From contig JANXPR010000126.1 in assembly GCA_025357215.1 (NCBI GenBank), forward strand, positions 1 through 42,568: 42,568 nucleotides of DNA. Direction: 5' to 3'. The notes below the pieces were generated by a model. The model was not told the origin of the DNA. It saw only the letters and a list, made by a program, of their open reading frames with translations, and made no database searches. This document shows positions 7,992 through 15,587 of the stretch, piece after piece (position 1 is the first letter of the stretch; the number at the start of each line of letters is the position of its first letter). A program made the translations under genes and the position numbers. Source of the DNA: Acidobacteriaceae bacterium (GTDB taxonomy: Bacteria > Acidobacteriota > Terriglobia > Terriglobales > Acidobacteriaceae).

Positions 7992-8317
7992 TGGCGGATA
8001 TTCGCGGCGATTTCAAGGGACCGACCCAGCCTCCCGAGAGCGCTGTAAATCCACTCGGAGAGGAAGTGAAGCGCGACGGCGGCGGCTACAAGGGGCTGAC
8101 CGACACGACCGTTCCGATCCCGCGCAACATGGTCGATTTCATCCCGGCTGGGAATCTTAGGCGCGAGGTGCAGGCCGAGCAGTATTCCAACCCGCGCGGT
8201 TGGCCCGGCCTCGCCGGTATCGAATTCGGAACAACGGCAAAAAAGCCGTTCCTGCAGAAAGAGGACGACGCCAAGGTGGAAAAGTCCCGTCACATGTCAC
8301 GTACCGGAAAACCATAA
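7991..8317 (+). CDS. Hypothetical head-region protein, 108 residues
   Basis: Starts at ATG 7991 in a TGATG overlap with the preceding gene. The sequence is polar, with Pro and Gly throughout, and looks largely extended. No family recognised; the location between portal and capsid suggests a virion or assembly role. Confidence 0.65.
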   Translation: MADIRGDFKGPTQPPESAVNPLGEEVKRDGGGYKGLTDTTVPIPRNMVDFIPAGNLRREVQAEQYSNPRGWPGLAGIEFGTTAKKPFLQKEDDAKVEKSRHMSRTGKP

Positions 8318-8336
8318 GCAACAAGGAAAATGTGAC

Positions 8337-8834
8337 ATGCCTGATCAGAAAACAGTTATGGACGTCGGCGCGCTCGCCCTCAAGCTCGCCGGAAATCCAA
8401 AGACCCGGGGTACTTTTCTCAGACAGGTTGCGGCGATTGATCCCACCTATCGCCTGCCGGCCGACGTGCAGCTTGCCGATCTCAAAAATGAGATCAGGCG
8501 CGACAAAGAGAACGACAAGATTCATCGGGCCGCGGAGGTGTCGGCGGCGCGCGAGAACCAGCAACGCGCCAAGCTGCTCGAGCACGGCCGATACTCCGAA
8601 GATCAGGTCAAGGAGATCGAAACCGTGATGAACAAATACGGTCTCCGGGATTACGAAGCCGGCAGCAAGCTATACGCAGCCGACACCGCTCCGGCGCGAC
8701 CGTCCAACCGAGACCGTCCACGTCACGGCCAGATCTGGGAATTTCCCGATCTGCCGGGGCTCCTGCAGAACCCGGAGAAAGCGGCCAACGACGCCGCCTA
8801 TGCCGTGCTTGACGAAATGCGCGCCGGTAGGTGA
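8337..8834 (+). CDS. Candidate scaffolding protein
   Basis: 165 residues, starting ATG 8337 behind an AAGGAAAA ribosome site. Residues about 45-100 are strongly helical and charged (LADLKNEIRRDKENDKIHRA), fitting a coiled coil, and the gene sits immediately before the capsid gene where scaffolds are usually encoded. No sequence family recognised, so the role is inferred from position and helix content. Confidence 0.6.
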   Translation: MPDQKTVMDVGALALKLAGNPKTRGTFLRQVAAIDPTYRLPADVQLADLKNEIRRDKENDKIHRAAEVSAARENQQRAKLLEHGRYSEDQVKEIETVMNKYGLRDYEAGSKLYAADTAPARPSNRDRPRHGQIWEFPDLPGLLQNPEKAANDAAYAVLDEMRAGR

Positions 8835-8846
8835 ACCAAACGTGAT

Positions 8847-8860
8847 AGGAGGCTAACATA
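8847..8860 (+). promoter_or_regulatory. Shine-Dalgarno and AUA start of the capsid gene
   Basis: A perfect AGGAGG (8847-8852) is followed by five bases and then ATA (8858-8860), which opens the capsid reading frame. The frame is blocked by TAG at 8846, and the first ATG/GTG/TTG in frame is TTG 8939, 27 codons inside clearly capsid-like sequence and without a ribosome site. Confidence 0.75.
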
Positions 8861-9865
8861 CCCCAATTTGGCCAGGGCATAATTCCCGCTCAGGGAGCGA
8901 TAGCCGCGGAGCTCGCGGCCGTCACTCGTCGCGCGTTCTTGCCGAAGGTCTTTATCCAGCTTTGGAAATCGACCCCTTGGATGGCCGCGATGCTGTCGCA
9001 TGCGCAAGTCGCCACCGGCGGCCTCTCCCCCATCACGGTGCCGTTGCAGGGCAACCCGATGGTCACGATCCAGAACATGGGATACGACGGATCATTCAAC
9101 CAGCCCGGCGTGACCCCGGGAATCCAGAACGCCGAATTCAACCTCAAGGGCTACCTGACCGCGATCCCGTTCCTGGGACTCGAGGGCTTGGTGCAGCTGG
9201 ATTACAGCGTGGTGCCGCTGATCGAAGCGCGCATGAATGACGCCACCAACGTCACGCTCGATCGTTTCTCCACCGACATGTACAACAACCTGACCAACAC
9301 TCAGTCCATGATCGGGTTGCCGGCCGCTATCGATGACGGCACATTCGCTGCCAACTACGGCGGCTTGAGCCGTACCAACAACACGTTCTGGAAATCAACC
9401 TACGTCCACAACGGTGCTCCCACCACTCCTACGCGCAACCTCATGCTCCAATATATCAGCCAAGTAACGAAGGTTACGGGCGAGATTCCCAAGATGGGCC
9501 TTATGGGCTTCGGGACATGGACCAATCTGGCGCAGGATTTCACGCCCAACGAGCGCTATGTGGTCACGCCGAATCAGCCGTTTGGCGAGGGAAAGGTGGA
9601 AGCGCTGTTCCGAGCTCTCGACGTCGCCGGCGTGCCTTTCTATCCAGACCCGTATTGTCCAGAAGGCACCCTCTATCTCCTCAACACTGACTACCTCTCG
9701 CTCTATGTCCATGAGCGGGCTTCCTTCTACTTTACTGGTTTCGAGAGCACGCTCGCCAACGGGCAATTCGGCTACATCGGGGCGCTCTTGACGTTGCTCG
9801 AAATGGTGGACGTCAAGTGCAAGGCGCACGGCAAGTTCGATAACCTTGCGTTCCTGAATATCTGA
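8858..9865 (+). CDS. Major capsid protein
   Basis: About 335 residues from the proposed AUA start (IPQFGQGIIPAQGAIAAELA). Length, place after portal and scaffold candidate, and text such as AVTRRAFLPKVFIQLWKS, NMGYDGSFNQPGVTPG and the C-terminal ALLTLLEMVDVKCKAHGKFD fit a podovirus HK97-fold capsid protein. It forms the head shell. The gene lacks a conventional start at the right place: AUA behind AGGAGG is the best candidate (see findings). A start at TTG 8939 would remove the N-terminal 27 residues. Confidence 0.93.
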   Translation: MPQFGQGIIPAQGAIAAELAAVTRRAFLPKVFIQLWKSTPWMAAMLSHAQVATGGLSPITVPLQGNPMVTIQNMGYDGSFNQPGVTPGIQNAEFNLKGYLTAIPFLGLEGLVQLDYSVVPLIEARMNDATNVTLDRFSTDMYNNLTNTQSMIGLPAAIDDGTFAANYGGLSRTNNTFWKSTYVHNGAPTTPTRNLMLQYISQVTKVTGEIPKMGLMGFGTWTNLAQDFTPNERYVVTPNQPFGEGKVEALFRALDVAGVPFYPDPYCPEGTLYLLNTDYLSLYVHERASFYFTGFESTLANGQFGYIGALLTLLEMVDVKCKAHGKFDNLAFLNI

Positions 9866-9921
9866 TCTCGGCGCTGCGGCGCAATGGATGGCGCGAGAAG
9901 CGCCGACACTAGGAGTCTGAC

Positions 9922-11148
9922 ATGAGAATCGGTGGCGTATTTCCGCTCAACCAAGCCGGCACCTTCCCGTTGTCCCTGCCGGGCGGGGCGTATTCCTACC
10001 TGCCGCCGGGAAATTACCTGCTCACGCTTGGCGGTCAGACCATCTTGCAGTGGTGGGATCCGGTGCAAAGCGGCTGGCGCAACGCCTCCACCCCCGGAGC
10101 CCCGACGTTCGCGGTCTCGATCGACGGCTACAACTACCGCCTGATCAATATGTCAGGAATCGTGCAGGGCGCTTCGATCATCACCCCGGGTACCACCGGC
10201 GTGAACGGCATCGGTCCGACCACCACCGGCACGACGGTTACGTTCGCGGCCCCGGCCGCCGGCATCACCGCCAAGGGTTACGTGGTGATCGGCGGAGCCG
10301 TGGGCGCCGCGGGCGGCGCCGCCACCGTGACGCAGGCGGGCTCTGGCTACCTCACCGCGCCGCTGATCCTGATCGACCCGCCGCCCTACGGCGGTATCCA
10401 GGCGACCGCGGTTGCGGTGCTGACCGCGGCCGGCGCGATCTCATCGGTCACTATGGTCAACCCCGGTGCCGGCTATCTCGCGGTGCCGAATTTCTACGTG
10501 GTGCCGCAGTTCTTCGATTATCCGGGGGCTCCGACGCTCCCGGGCGGCGCCCCCCAGGCGGTCAACTTCCCGCCCGGGCAGTTCGTCAACATGCCGCCGC
10601 AAAACTTCATGCAAGGGCTCACCCAGGCGTTTCCGACCACCGGCGGCGCCCTGATCACCAGCCCGGCGCTGGCCGGCTCCGGCACCCTGACCGGTATCGT
10701 GATCACCGACTACGGGGCGGGCTATCTGGGCTCCGCCATTCCGGCGATCACGTTCGCGGGCGGCACGCTCGCGGGCGGTGTGGCCGCCACCGCCATCATG
10801 TCCATGTCGCTGCTCACCCTGACGGGTGCCACCGGCGTAGCCTACACGATCGGCAACGTGTGGGAGAGCTCGCTGGGCCTCCTGACCCCTGCCGTCGCAC
10901 CGCCGATCACGACCGCTTACGTGAACAACAACTGGCTGCAGCCGCGTCCGGCTCGCGGCGTGCTCACCTCCACGGTCGGCGCGCTGACGATGGAGGATCC
11001 CGGATTCGGCTTCCAAAAACTTCTGGTCGCGGGTAACTTCGGCGTTGCTCAAGGCACCACGATCGCCACCACCACGATCGTTTTTTCCGCCATCACCATG
11101 GGCGGCATCAACGACACGTCTATCGTCCAGGCCAACGTAAGCGAGTAG
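9922..11148 (+). CDS. Head-associated protein with GxGY beta modules
   Basis: 408 residues, ATG 9922 behind AGGAG. Rich in Gly, Ala, Thr and Val, with no Cys, as expected for a beta-rich virion surface protein. Codons around 10324-10500 carry a repeat unit: TQAGSGYLTAPLILIDPPPY, an alternating AVAVLTAAGAISSV strand pair, then NPGAGYLAVP. A second, less regular copy occurs at about 10670-10760 (ITDYGAGYLGSAIPAITFAG). Placed directly after the capsid gene it is probably a decoration or vertex protein. Similar units are in the two connector/tail genes downstream. Confidence 0.8.
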   Translation: MRIGGVFPLNQAGTFPLSLPGGAYSYLPPGNYLLTLGGQTILQWWDPVQSGWRNASTPGAPTFAVSIDGYNYRLINMSGIVQGASIITPGTTGVNGIGPTTTGTTVTFAAPAAGITAKGYVVIGGAVGAAGGAATVTQAGSGYLTAPLILIDPPPYGGIQATAVAVLTAAGAISSVTMVNPGAGYLAVPNFYVVPQFFDYPGAPTLPGGAPQAVNFPPGQFVNMPPQNFMQGLTQAFPTTGGALITSPALAGSGTLTGIVITDYGAGYLGSAIPAITFAGGTLAGGVAATAIMSMSLLTLTGATGVAYTIGNVWESSLGLLTPAVAPPITTAYVNNNWLQPRPARGVLTSTVGALTMEDPGFGFQKLLVAGNFGVAQGTTIATTTIVFSAITMGGINDTSIVQANVSE

Positions 11149-11157
11149 GGGGCTTCG

Positions 11158-11523
11158 ATGGAAGATCGCGAAACGCTGGATCGGCTGGCTACCGCCCGCC
11201 GCGCCGCCTACGAATCAGCCCCTCGAGACAGCAACCACCACATCGAAGCCGCGATGGTGGCGGCTGTTGTGCGAGAAATGGACGCTGGCGGCGCCAGCCC
11301 ATCGGTTGAAGCCGACAGCCCCTTGCTCGAGGAGAGGGTGGCGGAGCTCACCAAGAGGATGGACAGGGTGGAGGCGGCTCTGGTAGAGGTGACCGAAGCT
11401 CTATCCGCGCTGGTCGCTCAAGTTTCTACCCCGGACACACACAAGGAACCCGAAGATGGAGCAGAATCCGGATCAGGAGCTCGACCAGCCCCAGGTGATG
11501 AACTGCAAGATCTTGAATCGTAA
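11158..11523 (+). CDS. Coiled-coil hypothetical protein
   Basis: 121 residues; ATG 11158 with AGGGGG upstream. Residues about 55-90 (LLEERVAELTKRMDRVEAAL) form a clear heptad coiled coil. The acidic, Gly/Pro-rich tail overlaps the next gene by 68 bases in another frame. Function unknown. Confidence 0.7.
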   Translation: MEDRETLDRLATARRAAYESAPRDSNHHIEAAMVAAVVREMDAGGASPSVEADSPLLEERVAELTKRMDRVEAALVEVTEALSALVAQVSTPDTHKEPEDGAESGSGARPAPGDELQDLES

Positions 11524-11896
11524 CGATTTTACGATCTCGGATCGCTTCGACGGCGTGCCATACGTGTTCGAGACCAATCATCCTGTGTCGGTGCCGATCG
11601 ACGCGGCGAATCATATCTTTGGTTGGTTCCCGGGCGTGGACAAAGAGATCGTCAAGCGCCACGTGCAGAAGAGATTCGGCTGGAACACGCCCGATATGGT
11701 GAAGGAAGGCCAGCACAACAGGTTTTTCGGTCAGATCGAGATTACGCCGATCATGTACCGGATGGTGCCTGTCGAGGTGGACGACGAAGGCTTGCCGGTC
11801 GAGTTTGTCACCAGCTCCGATGAGCGCCGCCCGCGCGGTCCAAAGACCAACAAGCTCTTGCAGGCGGCGAACGAGGCTCTCGGAGCCGGAGCGTAA
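11456..11896 (+). CDS. Conserved-looking virion-region protein
   Basis: 146 residues from ATG 11456, with AAGGAA upstream, so the 68-base overlap with the previous gene seems real. The compact middle (VPYVFETNHPVSVPIDAANH, FGWFPGVDKEIVKRH) looks like a small globular domain. Such a gene commonly sits between capsid and adaptor genes in these phages; its function is unknown. Confidence 0.75.
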   Translation: MEQNPDQELDQPQVMNCKILNRNDFTISDRFDGVPYVFETNHPVSVPIDAANHIFGWFPGVDKEIVKRHVQKRFGWNTPDMVKEGQHNRFFGQIEITPIMYRMVPVEVDDEGLPVEFVTSSDERRPRGPKTNKLLQAANEALGAGA

Positions 11897-11922
11897 TCCA
11901 GCGCGGAGCAGGCGGGTGACAA

Positions 11923-12831
11923 ATGCTCCTATCGGATTACATTTCTCAAGTACAGGAGTTGGTCCACGATAGCTCTGGGATCGATTACACCCAGACTGAA
12001 ATGACCAACTTCGTGAACAACGCCCGCAACCGCGTGGCGCTGGATTTTCACTGCATTAGGACGCTTTTTGCTCCCCTGACCACGATCGTTGGTCAGGAAA
12101 TTTATCCCATGACCGGGGGCATAGGCGGAGCCATAGTCACGAACGGCGGGTCTGGATATTCGTCTGCCCCGACGATCGGCTTCGCTCCCGTCAACCCCAT
12201 TCTCGGCGTAACCGCCACCGGCTTCGCCGTCATGAGCGGAACGGCCCCGAATATGACGGTCTCCTCCATCGCGATGACGAATTGGGGCTCCGGCTACACG
12301 GTACAGACGGGAGCTATTGTCATCGCCGGCGGAGGCGGCTTAGGTGCTGCCGCAAACGCCCTCACGATGATCAACGTGATGGATAACGTGTCGATCGCAG
12401 TGATCAACGGCACCCAGCGGCAGACGCTTCTTTGGTGGCCTTTCAGTAAGTTTCAGGCTTTTGCCAGGGCCAATTCCACGGTCTCTGGTCAGCCTGTTGT
12501 GTGGAGCAACTACACCGAACAGAATAGGATTTTTCTTTACCCGGCGCTGCCGGATCAAAACTACGTGCTCGAGATCGATGCGGTTATCGGCACCGCCACG
12601 CCGCTGGTGAGCATTACGGACGCCGACACGCAGATCCTTAACCCGATGGCGGATTGCGTGCAGTTTTACGCGGCTTTTCTGGCGCTCTTGAAGCTGCAGA
12701 ATTTCGAGCAGGCCGAGTACATGAACAAAAAGTACGAAGCCCGCCAGATGAAGATCCAGCTTACCCGGCAGACCGTCCGAAACCCTAACGTCTATCAGAA
12801 TAATTGGCGGCGCCTGCAGAGAGGAGGCTGA
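11923..12831 (+). CDS. Head-tail adaptor with inserted GxGY module
   Basis: 302 residues. The N-terminal text (YISQVQELVHDSSGIDYTQT, then FVNNARNRVALDFHCIRTLF) and the C-terminal helices (NPMADCVQFYAAFLALLKLQ) resemble the P22 gp4-like adaptor group that links portal and tail nozzle. Between residues about 66 and 145 a Gly-rich beta unit is inserted (IVTNGGSGYSSAPTIGF, then MTNWGSGYTVQTGAIVIAGG), after which the adaptor sequence resumes (ISVAVINGT-type text, here SIAVINGTQRQTLLWWPFSK). Adaptor assignment is by resemblance and gene order. Confidence 0.75.
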   Translation: MLLSDYISQVQELVHDSSGIDYTQTEMTNFVNNARNRVALDFHCIRTLFAPLTTIVGQEIYPMTGGIGGAIVTNGGSGYSSAPTIGFAPVNPILGVTATGFAVMSGTAPNMTVSSIAMTNWGSGYTVQTGAIVIAGGGGLGAAANALTMINVMDNVSIAVINGTQRQTLLWWPFSKFQAFARANSTVSGQPVVWSNYTEQNRIFLYPALPDQNYVLEIDAVIGTATPLVSITDADTQILNPMADCVQFYAAFLALLKLQNFEQAEYMNKKYEARQMKIQLTRQTVRNPNVYQNNWRRLQRGG

Positions 12832-12832
12832 T

Positions 12833-14599
12833 ATTCCTTCTCCTCCGATCAGCACAACGCAAAAAGCAACCAAAAGCTATATAGCGTATCGTGGCTTCAC
12901 CACCATGAACACGCAAAGCTCCCGAGAGGCGCTTCCTGCCAATGAGCTCGCTTGGTGCGAAAACCTGCAGATCGTAGGACCCAACCAACTTGTGTCGTGT
13001 CAGGCTCCGGCGGCTCCGATCGCTACTTTGCCGGGTGAAACCATCGTCTCTCAATGGTTCGCCAACTACACGCCGCCCGGCGGGATCGCGACCGACTACA
13101 TTATTTGTTTCTGTCAGTCCGGAGCCGGCTACCAAGTCAACGCCATTACGGGGGCGTTTGTAAAATTTGCCGTCGCGGGGACATTTTCCAACGCCCCCGA
13201 CATGACGGTGTGGAGCTCGCAGCGAATCCTGATAGCGGACCCGACCGCCGGATACTGCACCTGGGACGGGCTGACGTTCGTACAGTCAGGAGGGGTCTCT
13301 CCCAGCTTCGTCATCACCAACGGAGGATCAGCCTATGGGGCGCCGCCTGTGGTCACGATTTCGGGCGGCTCCGGCGGCGGGGCTACCGCGCACACTGTCA
13401 TCACTGGCGGCGTGGTTACGTCGATTGTGCTGGACAATGCGGGTGCGGGCTACAAGGCGGGAGATACCCTTACGCTCACTTTTGCCCCTCCCTCTACCAC
13501 GGTGGCGACGGCGATTGTTTGGCCGATTCTGGTTTTCAACCCCACCACACTAGCCATCTATGCAGGCCGGGTGTGGCTCGCCGGCGGAAGAATCTTGGAG
13601 TGGACCGGAACCAAGGGCTACGATGACGTCAACAGTGCTGACGCCGCAGGGTCAACAACCATCAATGACGCAGATCTTGTGCACTTCATTACAGCATTAC
13701 GTTCCCTCAACAACTTTTTGTATATCTTTGGTGACAGTAGCATCAAACAAATCGGCACCGTCACCGTGTCCGGAAGCGTCACGATCTTTAACATAGTCAC
13801 GCTTTCATCCGACCAGGGCACGACTTTCCCGCGGGCGATTGCGTCATACAATAGGCTAATCCTTTTTGCGAACAAGGTAGGGGTGTACGCGATCCTAGGA
13901 GCATCGGTCGAAAAAGTATCCGACCAGATGGACGGGATCTTCTCGAATCTCGATTACAGTCAGCCGCTACAGACAGCGGTGCAGGATTTGCATACGTCGC
14001 TGCACACATTCTTGTTGCTGGCCCGATATCGGGATCCCGCCAAGGGCGTTACCCGATCCTTGATCATGTGCTTTTACAAGAACCGTTGGTTCGTCGCCAG
14101 CCAGGGCAATAATCTAACCTCTATGACAACGGCGCCGATCAACGGGGTGATCGATACGTTTGCTTCGTCGGGCAGCGACGTCACGCAGATTTTCCAGGCC
14201 AATACGCCGGTTTCGGTGCTGCTTCAAACAGCACTCAGCGACAACAACTCGCCTTACATGGGAAAGCGCGCCCTGCGCTGTGCAATCTCGATTTTCTCGA
14301 CCGTGTTTGCCACCGTCACGGTCGCGATAGATACCGAGAATGGGTCTATTCCGCAGAATTTCTCCACCGGAATCCCTGTGCAGTGGGTCAATAATGCGAA
14401 TCAGCCTGTACAGTGGCAGAACAACGCTCTGCAAAATGTTAATTGGGTAACGGCGGGATTCCTTTATCAGAGGCTTCCGGCCGCCGGCACCGGAATCTTC
14501 CTCGGTATGTCGCTTAGTGGGACCTTCACCGGAACGCTTAACGGTTTGGTGCTCGAATATCAGGACGCCGCCGTCATGGCATCCAGAACAGGGGCCTAA
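12833..14599 (+). CDS. Tail nozzle-like (P22 gp10-type) protein with GxGY module
   Basis: About 588 residues if translation starts at ATT 12833, which lies five bases after AGGAGG (12822-12827); 564 residues from ATG 12905. The stretch before the ATG (IPSPPISTTQKATKSYIAYR) is protein-like and continuous with the following text, so the upstream start is favoured. The body has the repeated hydrophobic-strand pattern of a beta-propeller, as in nozzle/stabilisation proteins that plug the tail. A GxGY unit (FVITNGGSAYGAPPVVTISG, then LDNAGAGYKAGDTLTLTF) is present at about 13303-13510. Confidence 0.78.
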   Translation: MPSPPISTTQKATKSYIAYRGFTTMNTQSSREALPANELAWCENLQIVGPNQLVSCQAPAAPIATLPGETIVSQWFANYTPPGGIATDYIICFCQSGAGYQVNAITGAFVKFAVAGTFSNAPDMTVWSSQRILIADPTAGYCTWDGLTFVQSGGVSPSFVITNGGSAYGAPPVVTISGGSGGGATAHTVITGGVVTSIVLDNAGAGYKAGDTLTLTFAPPSTTVATAIVWPILVFNPTTLAIYAGRVWLAGGRILEWTGTKGYDDVNSADAAGSTTINDADLVHFITALRSLNNFLYIFGDSSIKQIGTVTVSGSVTIFNIVTLSSDQGTTFPRAIASYNRLILFANKVGVYAILGASVEKVSDQMDGIFSNLDYSQPLQTAVQDLHTSLHTFLLLARYRDPAKGVTRSLIMCFYKNRWFVASQGNNLTSMTTAPINGVIDTFASSGSDVTQIFQANTPVSVLLQTALSDNNSPYMGKRALRCAISIFSTVFATVTVAIDTENGSIPQNFSTGIPVQWVNNANQPVQWQNNALQNVNWVTAGFLYQRLPAAGTGIFLGMSLSGTFTGTLNGLVLEYQDAAVMASRTGA

Positions 14600-14600
14600 A

Positions 14601-14954
14601 ATTCCGATCTTTTTCCATGATACGGTGCTACCGAAAGACCCGATAGGTTTTTCGATCTGGTTACAGGAGCACTATTTAGAGCACGTGCAGTTCGTGACGC
14701 TGTTTCAGAAAAAGACGCCGCCGATTTTTATTCCTGATTATAATTTCGCGTTGTGGGAGGATGACAAAAAGGTAGTGAGCTCTTGGCTTGAGTCGCACGA
14801 AGCGGCTCATGTGGCGCTTCGTGCAAACACCGGGGTATCTGGTATAAATCTAGCCGACGTCGATTTGGCGAAGGAGGAAGAATGGTACACATGGATGGAC
14901 GATCACGCGGACGAGCACGCCCTGATCAGATCGGTGCTGGGGATCAATACTTAG
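14601..14954 (+). CDS. Hypothetical virion-region protein with AUU start
   Basis: 117 residues from ATT 14601 (IPIFFHDTVLPKDPIGFSIW). AGGGG lies six bases upstream and the previous stop is one base before the start. The first canonical in-frame starts downstream (GTG 14634 and later) lack a ribosome site and would cut into the conserved-looking N-terminus. An upstream ATG in this frame at 14517 lies inside the preceding gene. Two acidic helices with His-Glu pairs (ESHEAAHVALRAN, DDHADEHALIRSV) are notable. Function unknown. Confidence 0.7.
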   Translation: MPIFFHDTVLPKDPIGFSIWLQEHYLEHVQFVTLFQKKTPPIFIPDYNFALWEDDKKVVSSWLESHEAAHVALRANTGVSGINLADVDLAKEEEWYTWMDDHADEHALIRSVLGINT

Positions 14955-14962
14955 ATTTCGGG

Positions 14963-15415
14963 GTGGAGTTTTTTACCAAAGAGGCCATTCCGACGGCAAT
15001 TCTGGAGGCGCACCATGCGGAGGTCGGGGTGCTCAAGGGCACTCTCGATCTCATGCCGGATTGGGCGCAGTACGAGCTCCTGCAGGTAAAAGGCGAGCTT
15101 ATTTTCATAACCGCCCGCAGCAATAGAGCCCGCGTGGCCGGCTACATGCTGGTGATCCTCCGGCCGCACCTGCACTACGCTGGGGCCAAAGTCGCTTATG
15201 ACGACGCGCACTACCTGACGCCAAAATATCGCGGCGGCGGCTGGGGCAAGAAAATGATCCAATACGCGGAGCGTAGAGCTAAGGCGTATGGCGCTAAGGT
15301 TTTCTCGATGCGGACCAAGGCCGGCGAGCACAATCACGGATACATTTTCGAGTCGTTAGGCTATAAGCTGACCGATCTTGTTTATTTGAAGGATCTGACA
15401 GATGGCCCTCCTTGA
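14963..15415 (+). CDS. GNAT-like acetyltransferase-fold protein
   Basis: About 150 residues. The core has the GNAT layout: a strand with ARSNRARVAGYMLVILRPHL, the acetyl-CoA loop in LTPKYRGGGWGKKMIQYAER (R/Q-x-x-G-x-G/A type), and the last strand KVFSMRTKAGEHNHGYIFES with ESLGYKLTD. Proteins of this kind recur in podovirus structural clusters, with unknown substrate. The start is unclear: GTG 14963 is the first canonical codon but lacks a ribosome site; the reading frame is open upstream, and a TTA at 14951 lies eight bases after GGGG. It overlaps the next gene by 14 bases. Confidence 0.75.
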   Translation: MEFFTKEAIPTAILEAHHAEVGVLKGTLDLMPDWAQYELLQVKGELIFITARSNRARVAGYMLVILRPHLHYAGAKVAYDDAHYLTPKYRGGGWGKKMIQYAERRAKAYGAKVFSMRTKAGEHNHGYIFESLGYKLTDLVYLKDLTDGPP

Positions 15416-15587
15416 TGTGGTGGAGTTGCAGCCCGGAAAGTGGGCCGTCATGATGGGGGAGGATGTCTGCGTTCAAGACCTATCCAACGCTCAGGCTTGG
15501 CGGTGGGTCGATCGCCATCTAGGTGAATCGGTATCGAGAAGCGAGAGCGTCGGCGAGTGGATCTGGCAGGAGAAGCTAAATGCGTGA
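15402..15587 (+). CDS. Small hypothetical protein, 61 residues
   Basis: ATG 15402 has GAAGGA upstream and overlaps the end of the acetyltransferase gene. Sequence MALLDVVELQPGKWAVMMGE, Trp-rich near the end (EWIWQE), no family recognised. It overlaps the start of the next gene by eight bases. Confidence 0.6.
   Translation: MALLDVVELQPGKWAVMMGEDVCVQDLSNAQAWRWVDRHLGESVSRSESVGEWIWQEKLNA

Noticed and set aside
10050-11036. 328-codon Arg/His-rich frame inside the head-associated gene
   Set aside because: Out-of-frame translation of Gly/Ala/Thr codons, typical of a GC-rich shadow.
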